From: Heliocidaris tuberculata
Taxonomy: Eukaryota > Echinodermata > Echinoidea > Camarodonta > Echinometridae
DNA length: 64,000 nucleotides
Direction: 5' to 3'
NCBI GenBank assembly: GCA_025618425.1
Contig: CM046844.1
Location: 15,440,076-15,504,075 of the forward strand
Part shown: positions 51,983 through 61,799 of the stretch, in pieces
How the letters are laid out: each line of letters opens with the position of its first letter
Position numbering within the stretch: position 1 is the first letter of the stretch
Position numbers and translations under genes: made by a program
Notes under the pieces: model-generated
Told to the model about the DNA's origin: nothing
The model's input: the letters and a program-made list of their open reading frames with translations, nothing else
Database searches by the model: none

Positions 51983-52615
51983 TAAAGGGAAAAGTTATGG
52001 TATTTTTAAACGGTCAAAAGAGGGGAGGGGGGGGGGGGGGAGAATATCAAAAGCCTCCACTGGCGTGCGCGCGGGATAAATATATATAGGCCTAGACCAA
52101 CTTCAGACAAATTAGAACTTATGGGCATAGAAGTACGTGCTCGAAGGTGAAAGCTAGCCTGCCTTCGCTGTTCGGGCAGCTCAGCTGGGCAAATCCGCTC
52201 ACAAGTTCCAAGGAATAACCCTGGAGCATACTCCAAACAGCTTTTCCTGTTGGACTTCCTATAACTGGTCTTTTGTGCATTACCGACGAATTTTTCCACG
52301 GAAGACCATACATAATGGAGAGGAAGATGAGTATTTTTAATTCTAACATTGGTTCCAAGTTGGATTAAAATGATATTGGTGTTCTTTTAATACCTTCTTT
52401 ACCCCCTTTTAGCTTTTACCTTCGTTGCCGTCCGTGTGAGACTTCGCCATTTCGAGCGACTGCAATGCATATACTTCTAGGCCTATAAGTTTTAATTTGC
52501 CTAAAGTCTAGGCCTATATCTATACCGCGCGCACGCCGGTGGAGGCTTAATTTTGATAAACTATATACTTTTCTTCTTCTTTTGACCGTTTAAAGATACC
52601 ATAACTTTTCCCTTT
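51983..52615. mobile_element. 633-bp inverted-repeat element
   Basis: Ends taaagggaaaagttatggta and cggtcaaaag, mirrored by cttttgaccg and taccataacttttcccttt. A minus-strand open frame inside (52,119-52,358) has no recognised domain. Confidence 0.72.
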
Positions 52616-52799
52616 CATTTTTGAACTGCTAAATGAAGGTGACAATCATGCGACTTACCTTCCTGTTTATCAAAGCCCGCGTATGTCGATCACTGCTCAG
52701 TTGTTAACTTCATGCGCATAAAATTTATTGCGTCCTTGCATTGTACGTGGAAGTAGAACTTTGCCCATCCAATATTTCCGCCTGTTCAGACCATGCATC

Positions 52800-53366
52800 T
52801 ATAATACCTCTATGGTTCAGACACAAAACGTTTATACCGAAACTCGATAAAGAAACGTCGTATAAAATTTTCATCGTATAGCCTACGGACCGTTCAGACA
52901 CATATCTGGACCGATTAGAAAAACATCGTATAGATGCGCAGTTTTCCACTGCGCATGTTGTTATGGTCGCGACCAGTCCCCGCCCCCTGATAAGGACACC
53001 TTTCGCGCGCGTTCACGTTAAGCCCCGCCCAGTTATACCGTTCTATGGTCGCCATCAATCAGACACACACGGAAAGGTGATTCGTTATCGAGTTCTAGTT
53101 CGAAACGATGCTCTGACCCCAGTTTCGTTATACGACGTTTCGTTAGTCAGCGTTCAGACACATAAATCCACAAAAATTCATCGTATAGCTATACCGTTTT
53201 GGTATAAATTTTTTGTGTCTGAACACCCTGAGGGTGCAATATGGCAAAAATAATGTTGCCCTCTTTCAGGGTGTTCAGACACAAAAAATTATACCAAAAC
53301 GGTATAGCTATACCGAAACGGTATAGTTTTAAGATGAATTTTTGTGGATTTATGTGACTGAACGCT
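52800..53366. repeat. inverted repeats with TTCAGACACA motifs
   Basis: A palindrome at 53,149-53,366: agcgttcagacacataaatc, ggtatagctatacc-type cores and a short spacer near 53,240, then the mirror image ending gactgaacgct. ttcagacaca also occurs near 52,817 and 52,892. Likely clustered or nested copies of one miniature element. Confidence 0.65.
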
Positions 53367-53699
53367 GTTTTATATACGACATCTATTTTATGAAAAAGAG
53401 TCCAATTTATTATGAAACACTGTTTTGATTTGTTTGTTTGTTGGAGTTTTGGTCTTGGTATATGACAGTTTGAATATTCACCTACCATTCATTTACTTAT
53501 CATTCTGTTGTTAGAGTTCCTTTCAAAAATTTGCAAACTTATTTGAATTTTCTTTTATTTATATTTTGGCAGACATTAGTAAAGAATAAACATTAAAACT
53601 AAAGCTGGCTTTAGCTTTACAGATAATTAGGTTTTCCATAAACCTTCTGAACCTTCTGAAGTTACACCGGCAAGGCAGTATACTGCAAAAACGCCAGCG

Positions 53700-55110
53700 T
53701 GCTGCTCTCGTATGGGTTAGAGTGCCGTTCTAAACCTCTCGACTGTTGGTAATTGAGTTCCAAGCCCTGATAGTTCTTGGGAAAAATGTGTTTTTGTATA
53801 TATCAGTCCGGGCAAATGGCACTTCTATGCGAGTACCATCACTATGTCTTGTCCCCCTTGTTGAAATTTGGTTTGTATATTCCTCCTTCTTGATATCAAC
53901 GATGTTGTTTTGAATCTTGAACATCATTGCGAGTCGATTTTTCTCCCTTCTACTTGCCAGAGAGTCGAATTGGAGTTCAGTTAACATACGGCTGACACTG
54001 CTTTCTCGACTGTAGTCTCCACAGCAAAAGCGGGCTGCTTTCCGCTGAATCCCTTCTAGCTTCTTAATCTGTTCTACTTTGTGGGTCCCATGCACAAGAA
54101 GCATACTCCAAAACTGGTCTAACTAATGATTTGTAGGCGGTAACCTTGACCTCTTTTGGGCAGAACCACAAGTTTCTCCGTAGAAAGCCAAGGGTTTTGT
54201 TAGCTTTAGTGGCCGTCTGGTCCACATGTTCCCTCCATGTTAGCTTACTGTCCAGTTTGACTCCCAGGTATGGGTGAGAAAATGTCTTTTCCAGGGTGTG
54301 TCCGCAGAAAATGTAATCTCTAAGAGGAGGTGATCGCTTCCTGGACACCGCCATGACTGTGCATTTAGCTGGATTGAAGCTCATTTTCCACATGTCTTGC
54401 CATGATTCAAGAACCCGAAGGTCACTCTGAGCATATCCATGTCCTCCTCACATGTGACAGCAGTGTACAGCAAGCAGTAGTCTGCGTACAGTCTTGTCTG
54501 GCATTTGAGCTTCTCAGGCAAGTCATTGATATACGTCAGGAACATCAATGGTCCGAGGACCGTACCTTGCGGTACTCCCGACAGGACATCTGTTGAGGAT
54601 GATGTATTCCCTTCACAGAGTACTCTTTGTGTCCTTCCAGTTAAGAAGCTCCTAAACCAGTTCAGAAGATTTCCTCTTATATACCATAGTGATTGAGTTT
54701 ACCCAAAAGACGTTCATGCGGTACCTTATCGAAGGCTTTTGTGAAGTCCAAAATAGCCATATGAATTGAATCACCGTTATCGAGGGCCTTTGCAATGTCG
54801 TCAATAGTCAGCATCAACTGGGTCTCTGTTGATCGCCTTGCTTTGAACCCGTGCTGCGAGTCTACAAGAATTCCATTGTCTTCGAAATGATCCATAACAT
54901 GCGAGTGAACGATGTGTTCCAGAACTTTACTTAGAACACATGTTAATGAAACTGGTCTATAATTGTCTGGAGATTGTTTACTTCCCTTCTTGAACACGGC
55001 ACACACATTTGCCTCCTTCCACTGACTAGGGAGGGTGCCAGCATCTACTGATGTTTGAAAAAGATCTGTGAGAATAGGTGCCAGTTTATCTGCAAACATC
55101 TGCTTTTCAT
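53700..55110 (-). mobile_element. 5'-truncated LINE, reverse transcriptase in three frames
   Basis: RT from 55,099: DNYRPVSLTCVLSKVLEHIV, QHGFKARRSTETQLML, ILDFTKAFDKVPHERLL. A shift near 54,677 leads to [20 protein letters not shown] and the active site as [10 protein letters not shown] (Y-A-D-D changed to Y-A-D-Y). A second shift near 54,440 leads to MSFNPAKC and YLGVKLDSKLTWREH, and a third near 54,100 to KKLEGIQRKAARFCCGDY. It is a Jockey/CR1-type RT without endonuclease, and dead. Confidence 0.85.
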
Positions 55111-55129
55111 ATACTATATACCCAAACGT

Positions 55130-56500
55130 TGTAATTCCGGACAGGTTGTTAATCCAGACAGGTCATTTTCAAACAGTAAATCAAACAACTTTTCACGCAA
55201 ATTGTCACAAATCTTTCACAGGATAGGTTGAAAATCATGTGAATTGCAAATATTCACTGGTTTTAGTGTTACTTGATTCATGTTTTTCGTAAATCTGACC
55301 GCAAAATTGACAGGCTAATTTTTGTTCAGTGTCCGGAAATGCAACCCCCCATCCTAAATTGTAAGATATAAAATGCAATTTACCATAATATCACTCAATC
55401 ACACCTGTTTGGTGTTTTGCTTTTGCATGCCAGTCCTTCACAGTGCCTTTAAAGGTTCTCCTTTTGATGGTTTAGAGAGATTAGGTGACTAACTTGCAAG
55501 TCTATTATTTAAGGATTTTAATTAGTAGAGGAACACCTTCATGAATCTTCATATGCGAAGAATAGCCAATGAATGTCTGAGTTAGTATTGAGTTCAAATA
55601 TTAAGTAATTCTGTTACCATAGCTATTATGCCAATTTGTAATATGGAATATTGTTTTAATAATCATAGTAATTTACGCTGATGATTATATTCCTGCAACT
55701 CAACTGGCAAAATTAAACATAAATATACCAAGCAGTTGCTGCTTACCTCAACTAAAACTTTGTAATCTTACCAATTTCCAGTATATTCACAGATGCATTT
55801 TCATAATGGCCTTATGTCACTCATTTTAATATGTGTTATTCACTTGAGATTGTTAATACAAATTTATCAATGCTGAAGTTTACATGAGATTGAAGAACCT
55901 TTAGTTTTCTTTGTAAATTTCAGAATATGTAATTCCGTTACCGATAACTTATCTAGGAAAAAGAGCAAATACTACACATCTGTCATGTTATTTTCAATCT
56001 CATCCTATCACAATTAAGTTGAATGAACAGAAAGCTGAATCAAACATGAATCTGGAATAATTGGCTTGTACATTTCAGAGGATATTGACTGGAAATGAGA
56101 GATTTAAAAATGCCACATTTTCTGGTAATTCCGTTACCACGGTATATATATACCAGAATATAATTAATGTAAGTGACATTTTTGGGGTATGAAAGAGTTC
56201 AGGTGAAAGAATGAGTACATCTGCAGACTATTAAATGGTAGGAAAAGGACCAAATTACAAAATTAGTGCACAAACTCCAAAAATGTGAGCAAAAAAAAAT
56301 CTCTAATTTCTAATTCCGTTACCGTGGAATTGCCCTTCAGCATAGGGAAAATAGTCTGATTTTTTTTTCCTGAAAATTCACTCGCACATGAATCATTAGA
56401 CCATTACACACAACTGCTGGTTTGGAAAGCTGAAGCAATGTCCAGAACCAATATAAAAAAGGAAGAAGGTGAAGTTCATTACGTATTAATTAGACTGTAT
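55130..56500. other. AT-rich stretch with recurring TAATTCCGTTACC
   Basis: The motif taattccgttaccrtgg or close variants occur near 55,932, 56,127 and 56,311, with weaker copies near 55,131 and 55,612. This suggests an old tandem repeat of about 190-320 bp. No coding sequence. Confidence 0.4.
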
Positions 56501-56514
56501 AGGTTAATACCAAT

Positions 56515-57536
56515 TGTTATATAATTGAAGAATCTTCTGGAAGGAAGTTATTTTCAGTTTTCTTTATGATTTATGAACATAGAAATTTCTAGGAGAGAAA
56601 TCATTATTCATGTGTGAAAAGTGAATGTACTCTATAACAGTGAAAGAATCATCAATTACATATTAAATAATGCACATCCAGTAGAGGAAGAACATTCTAG
56701 ATCATTACATTATGTCTGATGTACGTATGATAGTAACAATGTAATTACATGCTGTGACATGTTGACTATCTGACCTTTGCATGAACTTCTTATAGAGCGT
56801 AACATTGCAATGAGTCTGTAATAGATCATTGGAATTCACTTATTTTGTTTGTTACAACTAGAAGTATGTGGAACTTACAAGAGAGTTCCAAACCTTCATG
56901 AATGTTGTAGTAGAAGGTAGAACATTCTAGTTAAGGGTTGAGATTGTATATAAGCTGGGAGCTTCCACAGAAATTTCAGAATTTATACCCTAACATCATG
57001 GAGCATCTATTGCATAACTTCTCAGTTAACACCATATGATATTGATCGTATTGATATCAACCTGTGGAGATCGTCTTGGACCTCATATTGGACTTAACCT
57101 TGGACATCATTCTTGACATCGTATTGGACATCGTGTTGGACATCGTTGACATTGTGGTCGACATCGTCGACATTGTTATCAAAATCGTCATCGACATCGA
57201 TGACTTCCTGAATTACCTTGGACATTCTTCGGCTAGATCTTCTGGAATTTTCTTTCACCAGTTAGACACCATACCATCTGGATTTATACATTCGGATTTA
57301 TTATTGTGATTAAGCAGCCAACTTACCCTAAACTTCAAGAACATTCTGGACTTATTCCTTGCATTCATATTCTGTGGATTAGGAGTTTCCCAGCTGAGAA
57401 ATTATAAGTCTTTGCTAGTTTAAGTATACTATATTTGTAACTTAACTTTGTAATTTTTGTATATCATGTCATACTGAATATTTATAAATATTTGAATTAA
57501 ACCATAAATCATCTAAAGTTCATATCTTTTGTTCGA
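56515..57536 (+). repeat. dispersed repeat family X, uninterrupted copy
   Basis: Collinear with the two parts at 10,936-10,430 and 6,104-5,695. It has TATATAAG at 56947-56954, a run of ttggacatcgt-type 12-bp repeats (57,075-57,190), and an A-rich 3' end before ttgttcgattcttatctttt. An LTR or a non-autonomous transcribed repeat are both possible. The open frame over the 12-bp repeats has no ATG. Confidence 0.75.
56947..56954 (+). promoter_or_regulatory. TATA box of repeat family X
   Basis: TATATAAG followed by ctgggagctt is conserved in both copies of the repeat (also 10500-10507 on the minus strand). Conservation between copies supports a promoter, but start sites are unknown. Confidence 0.45.
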
Positions 57537-57559
57537 TTCTTATCTTTTGAGGATTTTGG

Positions 57560-57698
57560 ATCGAAACACAATGTCACAAAATGGTCCCTGTTTTTGCCTT
57601 ATGTTCACCCTTTGTAGGTGCCCCTTTTTTTCTCAAAAAATGCCCTTTTGGCTTGTGCCCCCCCCCCCCATTTGAAAGATGGTCCTCCGCCCCTGAAT
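57560..57698. mobile_element. hAT-like element end, copy 1
   Basis: ttcaccctttgtaggtgccc, a C tract and atttgaaagatgg lead to cctccgcccctg, a typical reversed hAT terminus. The same block recurs at 60,060-60,186. Confidence 0.5.
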
Positions 57699-57833
57699 CA
57701 CAGTGTTTATTTCTTACATAAGACCTGTTCTAGAATATTGCTGTGTAGTGTGTCATTCTTTGTTGACCTTAAACCAAGAAGCACAAATTGAATGCGTCCC
57801 AAAAACGTGCACTATACGGACAATACTTGGAAC

Positions 57834-57945
57834 CAGGGGCGTAGATAGCGGGGATTGGGGGTAGGTATCCCCCAACTTTTCAGGTGGGGAAATGGGGTAT
57901 ACAAACATCCCCCATGTTTCATTCCCCCCCCCCAAACAAAAGGGT
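57834..57945. mobile_element. hAT-like terminus CAGGGGCGTAGATAG
   Basis: accaggggcgtagatagcgg opens a G-rich stretch and closes with a C tract near 57,930. Only one convincing end is visible. Confidence 0.4.
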
Positions 57946-57949
57946 GGAT

Positions 57950-59240
57950 AATATACATTTCTATTATATGTTATAAATATAATTTGGTATATTATAATTA
58001 TTAATATCATTCAAATTTTTATATTCTTTTTTTCAATAAAGATATATTCTTATGTTGCAGATTTATATGAATTTATTGATATATATATCTGCGATTCTGT
58101 AGTTGCTTCTGATTTCTCGAGATATATTTTTACACTACTAGAAAGCGAAAACCATCTACTTCAAATTATACAACACGGGTGTTGAAATGGGGTGGGATGG
58201 GGGGGGGGGGTGGCCTGTGGTACCATACCCCAATAAATATATTCTAAAATGATTTTTTTTCAAAGCCATAATGCAGAAGAATTATTTAGATTAAAAATAC
58301 ATGTAATTATTCTCGATTTAGAGGGTTCAGTCGATAACTTTCCTTTATGATGCCCTTTTGCCACACTCATGTCATTAATAATACTTACAATTTTCAAAAT
58401 TGAAATGGAAATATGGTCACAGGAATCGAATGTGGTGGGGAAAAAGGGAATAAGTCATACCCCCAATATTCATCAAGGATGATGACCCGTGTCATCATCA
58501 CCCAACTATATACATAGAAGAATGATGAAATGACAATCATAACATGTAGACCCGGTCAGAAGCACCGCTCCAGGGGATGCAGGGGGGCACAACGGTGCCC
58601 CTACTTTTCCCTTTAACATCAGATAAGTACCCCAATTTTTCTTTCGAATAATTTCGCGTTCCATAATTTCTTATAAGTGCCCATTTTGATAATTACACCT
58701 CATCCCTCACCATACATTTAAATGCTCCTGTTTCAACAAGAACATTTATCCCTTTTAATCCCTTTTATCCCTTTTAATGTAACAAGTTAGTCTAGATTCT
58801 ATCCTTTTTTTATATTTGGTTTATTCCCCTATACGCTGCTCTTTCTCTACACGCATATCCCACACAGAGCGCGACTCTCCACTAATCGCGCGATCCCCAA
58901 AATTTCACCCGTCGAAAGGGTCGATTTGGAAGGACTATCTCAGTTTTAGTGTTGATGGTGTATTATATTTTCAACGGATCGCGGTCGTGCGCGAACAGTC
59001 CAGGCAGTGGACTAGTAACAAGTAGGCACTGATTCAATTTTTCAACTTAATAAGAACATTTTTCCGTTCTGATAAATGCCCCTTTTCACCTCTGATAACT
59101 GCCTTTTTTACCCGTTTCTACACATTCATTTATTCTGCTAATAAGTGTCCCTTTCCCCATGATAAGTACCACGTTTCCCTTTTCCATATGTGCCCCTAAT
59201 CCAAAGTGACTTAGAAGCAATATTGGTATTATCCTACATC
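57950..59240. other. AT-rich transposon-derived sequence, no gene
   Basis: A G tract lies near 58,201, and fragments with gtgcccctactttt and agtaccccaatttttc that resemble element ends lie near 58,585-58,700. The remainder is AT-rich without coding signal. Confidence 0.35.
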
Positions 59241-59243
59241 GAG

Positions 59244-59968
59244 CCCGGGGAGGGGGAGGGGGTACTCGGATTTTTTCTTCTTTTTTTTTTTTTTTGGAAG
59301 GGGGCAAATTGTCAGAAAAATGGTACCCATGTTTAGGGATTTCTCGCAAAACGTACATTCTAAAATCCTAGTGTTAAATCACCATTTAAAAGGGCCGAGA
59401 AGTGACAACTTTTTCAAAATTGTAGATTAACACTTTTAACATGCTGGATACAACACCATAAAGGCTGAATCCAGCAGTTTAAAAGAGTTAATCTACCAAT
59501 TTGAAAAAGTTGTCACTCCTCGGCCCTTTAAAATGGTGATTTAAACACTTTAGTTTTTAGGGATTTGTCGTAAAAACTGGACCCACGGATAGTGTAAATT
59601 TTTTCGCGGGTTTTCACTGCACAGACAATCAGGCCAGGCTCGTCCGGGACAGTATGGTATCCGGTATGCATGCAGTAGTTTAAGTAGCGGAGAACGGACA
59701 TTTCAGATTTTTCTGTGAGTTTTCTTACATTACTTTCCTTAAACCTCAGGTAATGGATTGAAAAAAATATACGAGGCACATGGATACCACCCATGTTTAG
59801 GGATTTTGTTGAAAATGTGAACCCATAGGGATTTTTTTTTTTTTTTTTTTTTTTTTGGGGGGGGGGGTACAAAACGGGACCCATGTTTAGGGATTTCTTG
59901 TGAAAAGGCGATCCATTTGGGCGGCACATCCCCGTATTATATGGAAGTACCCCCCCCCCCCACCCGGC
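59244..59968. mobile_element. G-rich-ended element with internal acccatgtttagggattt repeats
   Basis: The left end gcccggggagggggaggggg and gtactc and the right end agtacc(C)n acccggccc are inverted copies. acccatgtttagggatttc recurs near 59,325, 59,790 and 59,879. It holds a nested element at 59,370-59,549. Confidence 0.6.
59370..59549. mobile_element. 180-bp inverted-repeat element nested in the previous one
   Basis: Arms of about 65 bp: gtgttaaatcaccatttaaa and gggccgagaagtgacaactt, mirrored by aagttgtcactcctcggccc and tttaaaatggtgatttaaac. TA flanks both sides. Confidence 0.72.
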
Positions 59969-60059
59969 CCTATATACATTATCAATTATCTTCTTCCTTT
60001 GAGAATTGAATCGAATTTAAGGTTTTATCATTTCGTCGCAGCCAATGGTTGAATTGCGA

Positions 60060-60186
60060 ATGATTTACAACATTGATAAAAACATACAAAACGGTCCCCT
60101 TTTCGCTTTATTTTCACCCCTTGTAGGTGCCCCCTTTTCCTGGTCACCCCTCCCCCCAGTTTGAAAGACGCTTCGCTCCCCCTGAA
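60060..60186. mobile_element. hAT-like element end, copy 2
   Basis: It matches 57,560-57,698 through ggtcccc, ttcaccccttgtaggtgccc and agtttgaaagac, ending gctccccctgaa. Confidence 0.5.
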
Positions 60187-60479
60187 TAACTGTTTTACTT
60201 GATGATTATGATTTAATGTTTGAGTTTCACTGTCAGATAACAATAAAATAAAAAAATAGTTGGTTTGGCTGTTTTTTATTTCCCCTATGATTTGTTCTAC
60301 ATCTAAGAAAAAATGTCATGTCCATAACGCTGGAATTGCCCAAATTGGACTTTATTCTTCTTCCAATTCAAGGTTTCCAGAAATACCATACTTTTAATAG
60401 GCCTACTTTTGATGCCACATGACTGCCAGCTTATGATAGCTTTGGAATTGTGATCATATAATAATGATATATTCATGTT

Positions 60480-60508
60480 CCTTTTTTTTTTTTTCGTTTT
60501 TTTTATAA

Positions 60509-60540
<32 letters not shown>

Positions 60541-60660
60541 ATGCAATATTTAAACCAAATTGTCCTCCTTCTTCCCTTTCTTTCTTTCCTCCTTTTTTCT
60601 CTCTCTCCCCACTCCCTTCCTTTCTCATTTCTCACTTTATCTCTCTTTTTTCCTCATCCA
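60480..60660. repeat. T-rich and CT-rich low complexity
   Basis: Two T runs (60,481-60,534) are followed by a pyrimidine-rich stretch. The phenylalanine-rich open frame here is an artefact. Confidence 0.85.
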
Positions 60661-60879
60661 TCTCCTCTTGGTCTCCCCTTCCAAGAATCAGTAGGCTTAC
60701 GGTATATTCATTGTAAAACAACTGTACAATGATATATCTTGTTTTGAATATTCATGTTTGAATTTTTAGATGAATGTATTTTACGGTTTTCACTGCACTG
60801 GAATGAAATCATATTCATAATAATTCATTAGTGAAATTTTGTGTGATGTATCACATTGTGTGACAGACCGGGGACTGAT

Positions 60880-61290
60880 CAGATTATCTAAATCATTTTT
60901 GATGACGAGAGTGCCAAACTGACAAGGTTCTGATCAAATTTGACTAGATCCCTAATCTTTCTAGAATTTTCGAAATCATTTTGGCTAGCTAGGACCAGGG
61001 AAATACATTTCCCTGCTAGGACCTGGTCAAATTTCACCACATTTTCTAGTCATATATAGACTTGACTGGGATTTCCAGTCAGTCAAATGCTTTACTAGAT
61101 TTTCCAGATCATTTTGACTAGAACCTGGTTAAATTTGACCTGATTTCCTAATCGTAGACTTTGAATATTTATATTCTAGTAGATTTTCCGGATCATTTTG
61201 ACTGGAATAGTGGAGGTGCCCGTGGGAATAGTTATTCTAGTCAAATCTGACTAGATTCTAGTCATATTTGACTAGATTGTTTTTAGTGTG
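60880..61290. repeat. array of CTAGTCAAATTTGACTAG-like palindromic motifs
   Basis: Fragments of ctagtcaaatttgactagat recur about eight times, alternating with ttttccagatcattttgact. Probably an inverted-repeat element with internal duplications; ends not clear. Confidence 0.5.
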
Positions 61291-61644
61291 TTTATTATTC
61301 AAGTAATTCATAATTTAATTGAAAAGACCGTCAAAAAATAATTTAAAAAAAAAAAAAAAAGAAAGAAGATAGACAGAGACAGAGCTGTACAAGACTGTCA
61401 GTAGGCCTATATTATAACTTCATAATGAATTATCTGAGTGAAATTTAACTTCACTCTGGAAATTCTGAATTTGTGGCCTTTTCATCATAATTACATGATA
61501 GGCCCATTGAACTCCGAAGCATACAATGTTTATATATTACTACACCCAGGGCGGATTCAGGGCCCCTTGTTTTATTCGTTTAAGAAACAACTGCTAAACA
61601 GGGTTTAGGCAAATAAGGATCGAAGCAAATAGGCCCGATAGGCC

Positions 61645-61677
61645 TTTTCTTCTTCTTCTTCTTCTTCTTCTTCTTCT

Positions 61678-61712
<35 letters not shown>

Positions 61713-61768
61713 TTTCTTCTTCTTCGATATCTTCTTCTTCTTCTTCTTCTTCTTCTTCTTCTTCTCAA
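61645..61768. repeat. (TTC)n microsatellite
   Basis: A long trinucleotide run broken only by a few changed units and gatat. The glutamate- and arginine-rich open frames on the minus strand come from it. Confidence 0.95.
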
Positions 61769-61799
61769 TTATGTTTGATTTTTTTTCAGGTCGTGACCG

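Larger units (their letters stand above)
51300..52677. mobile_element. 1.4-kb inverted-repeat element with nested elements
   Basis: Outer arms of about 55 bp: gattaaatggtcaggttagt and gctcatttagcagttcaaa at left, ttgaactgctaaatgaaggt and acttaccttcctgtttatc at right. Inside are a hairpin at 51,762-51,946 and a second inverted-repeat pair at 51,983 and 52,615. Confidence 0.68.

Noticed and set aside
52119..52358. 79-codon minus-strand open frame inside an inverted-repeat element
   Set aside because: It reads smoothly but I find no domain, no splice partner and no second copy; too weak to call a gene.
57064..57309. Open frame with repeated L-D-I-V units, and its counterpart at 5,747-6,070
   Set aside because: No ATG in frame in either copy, a stop lies just upstream, and the pattern comes from a 12-bp DNA repeat inside repeat family X.
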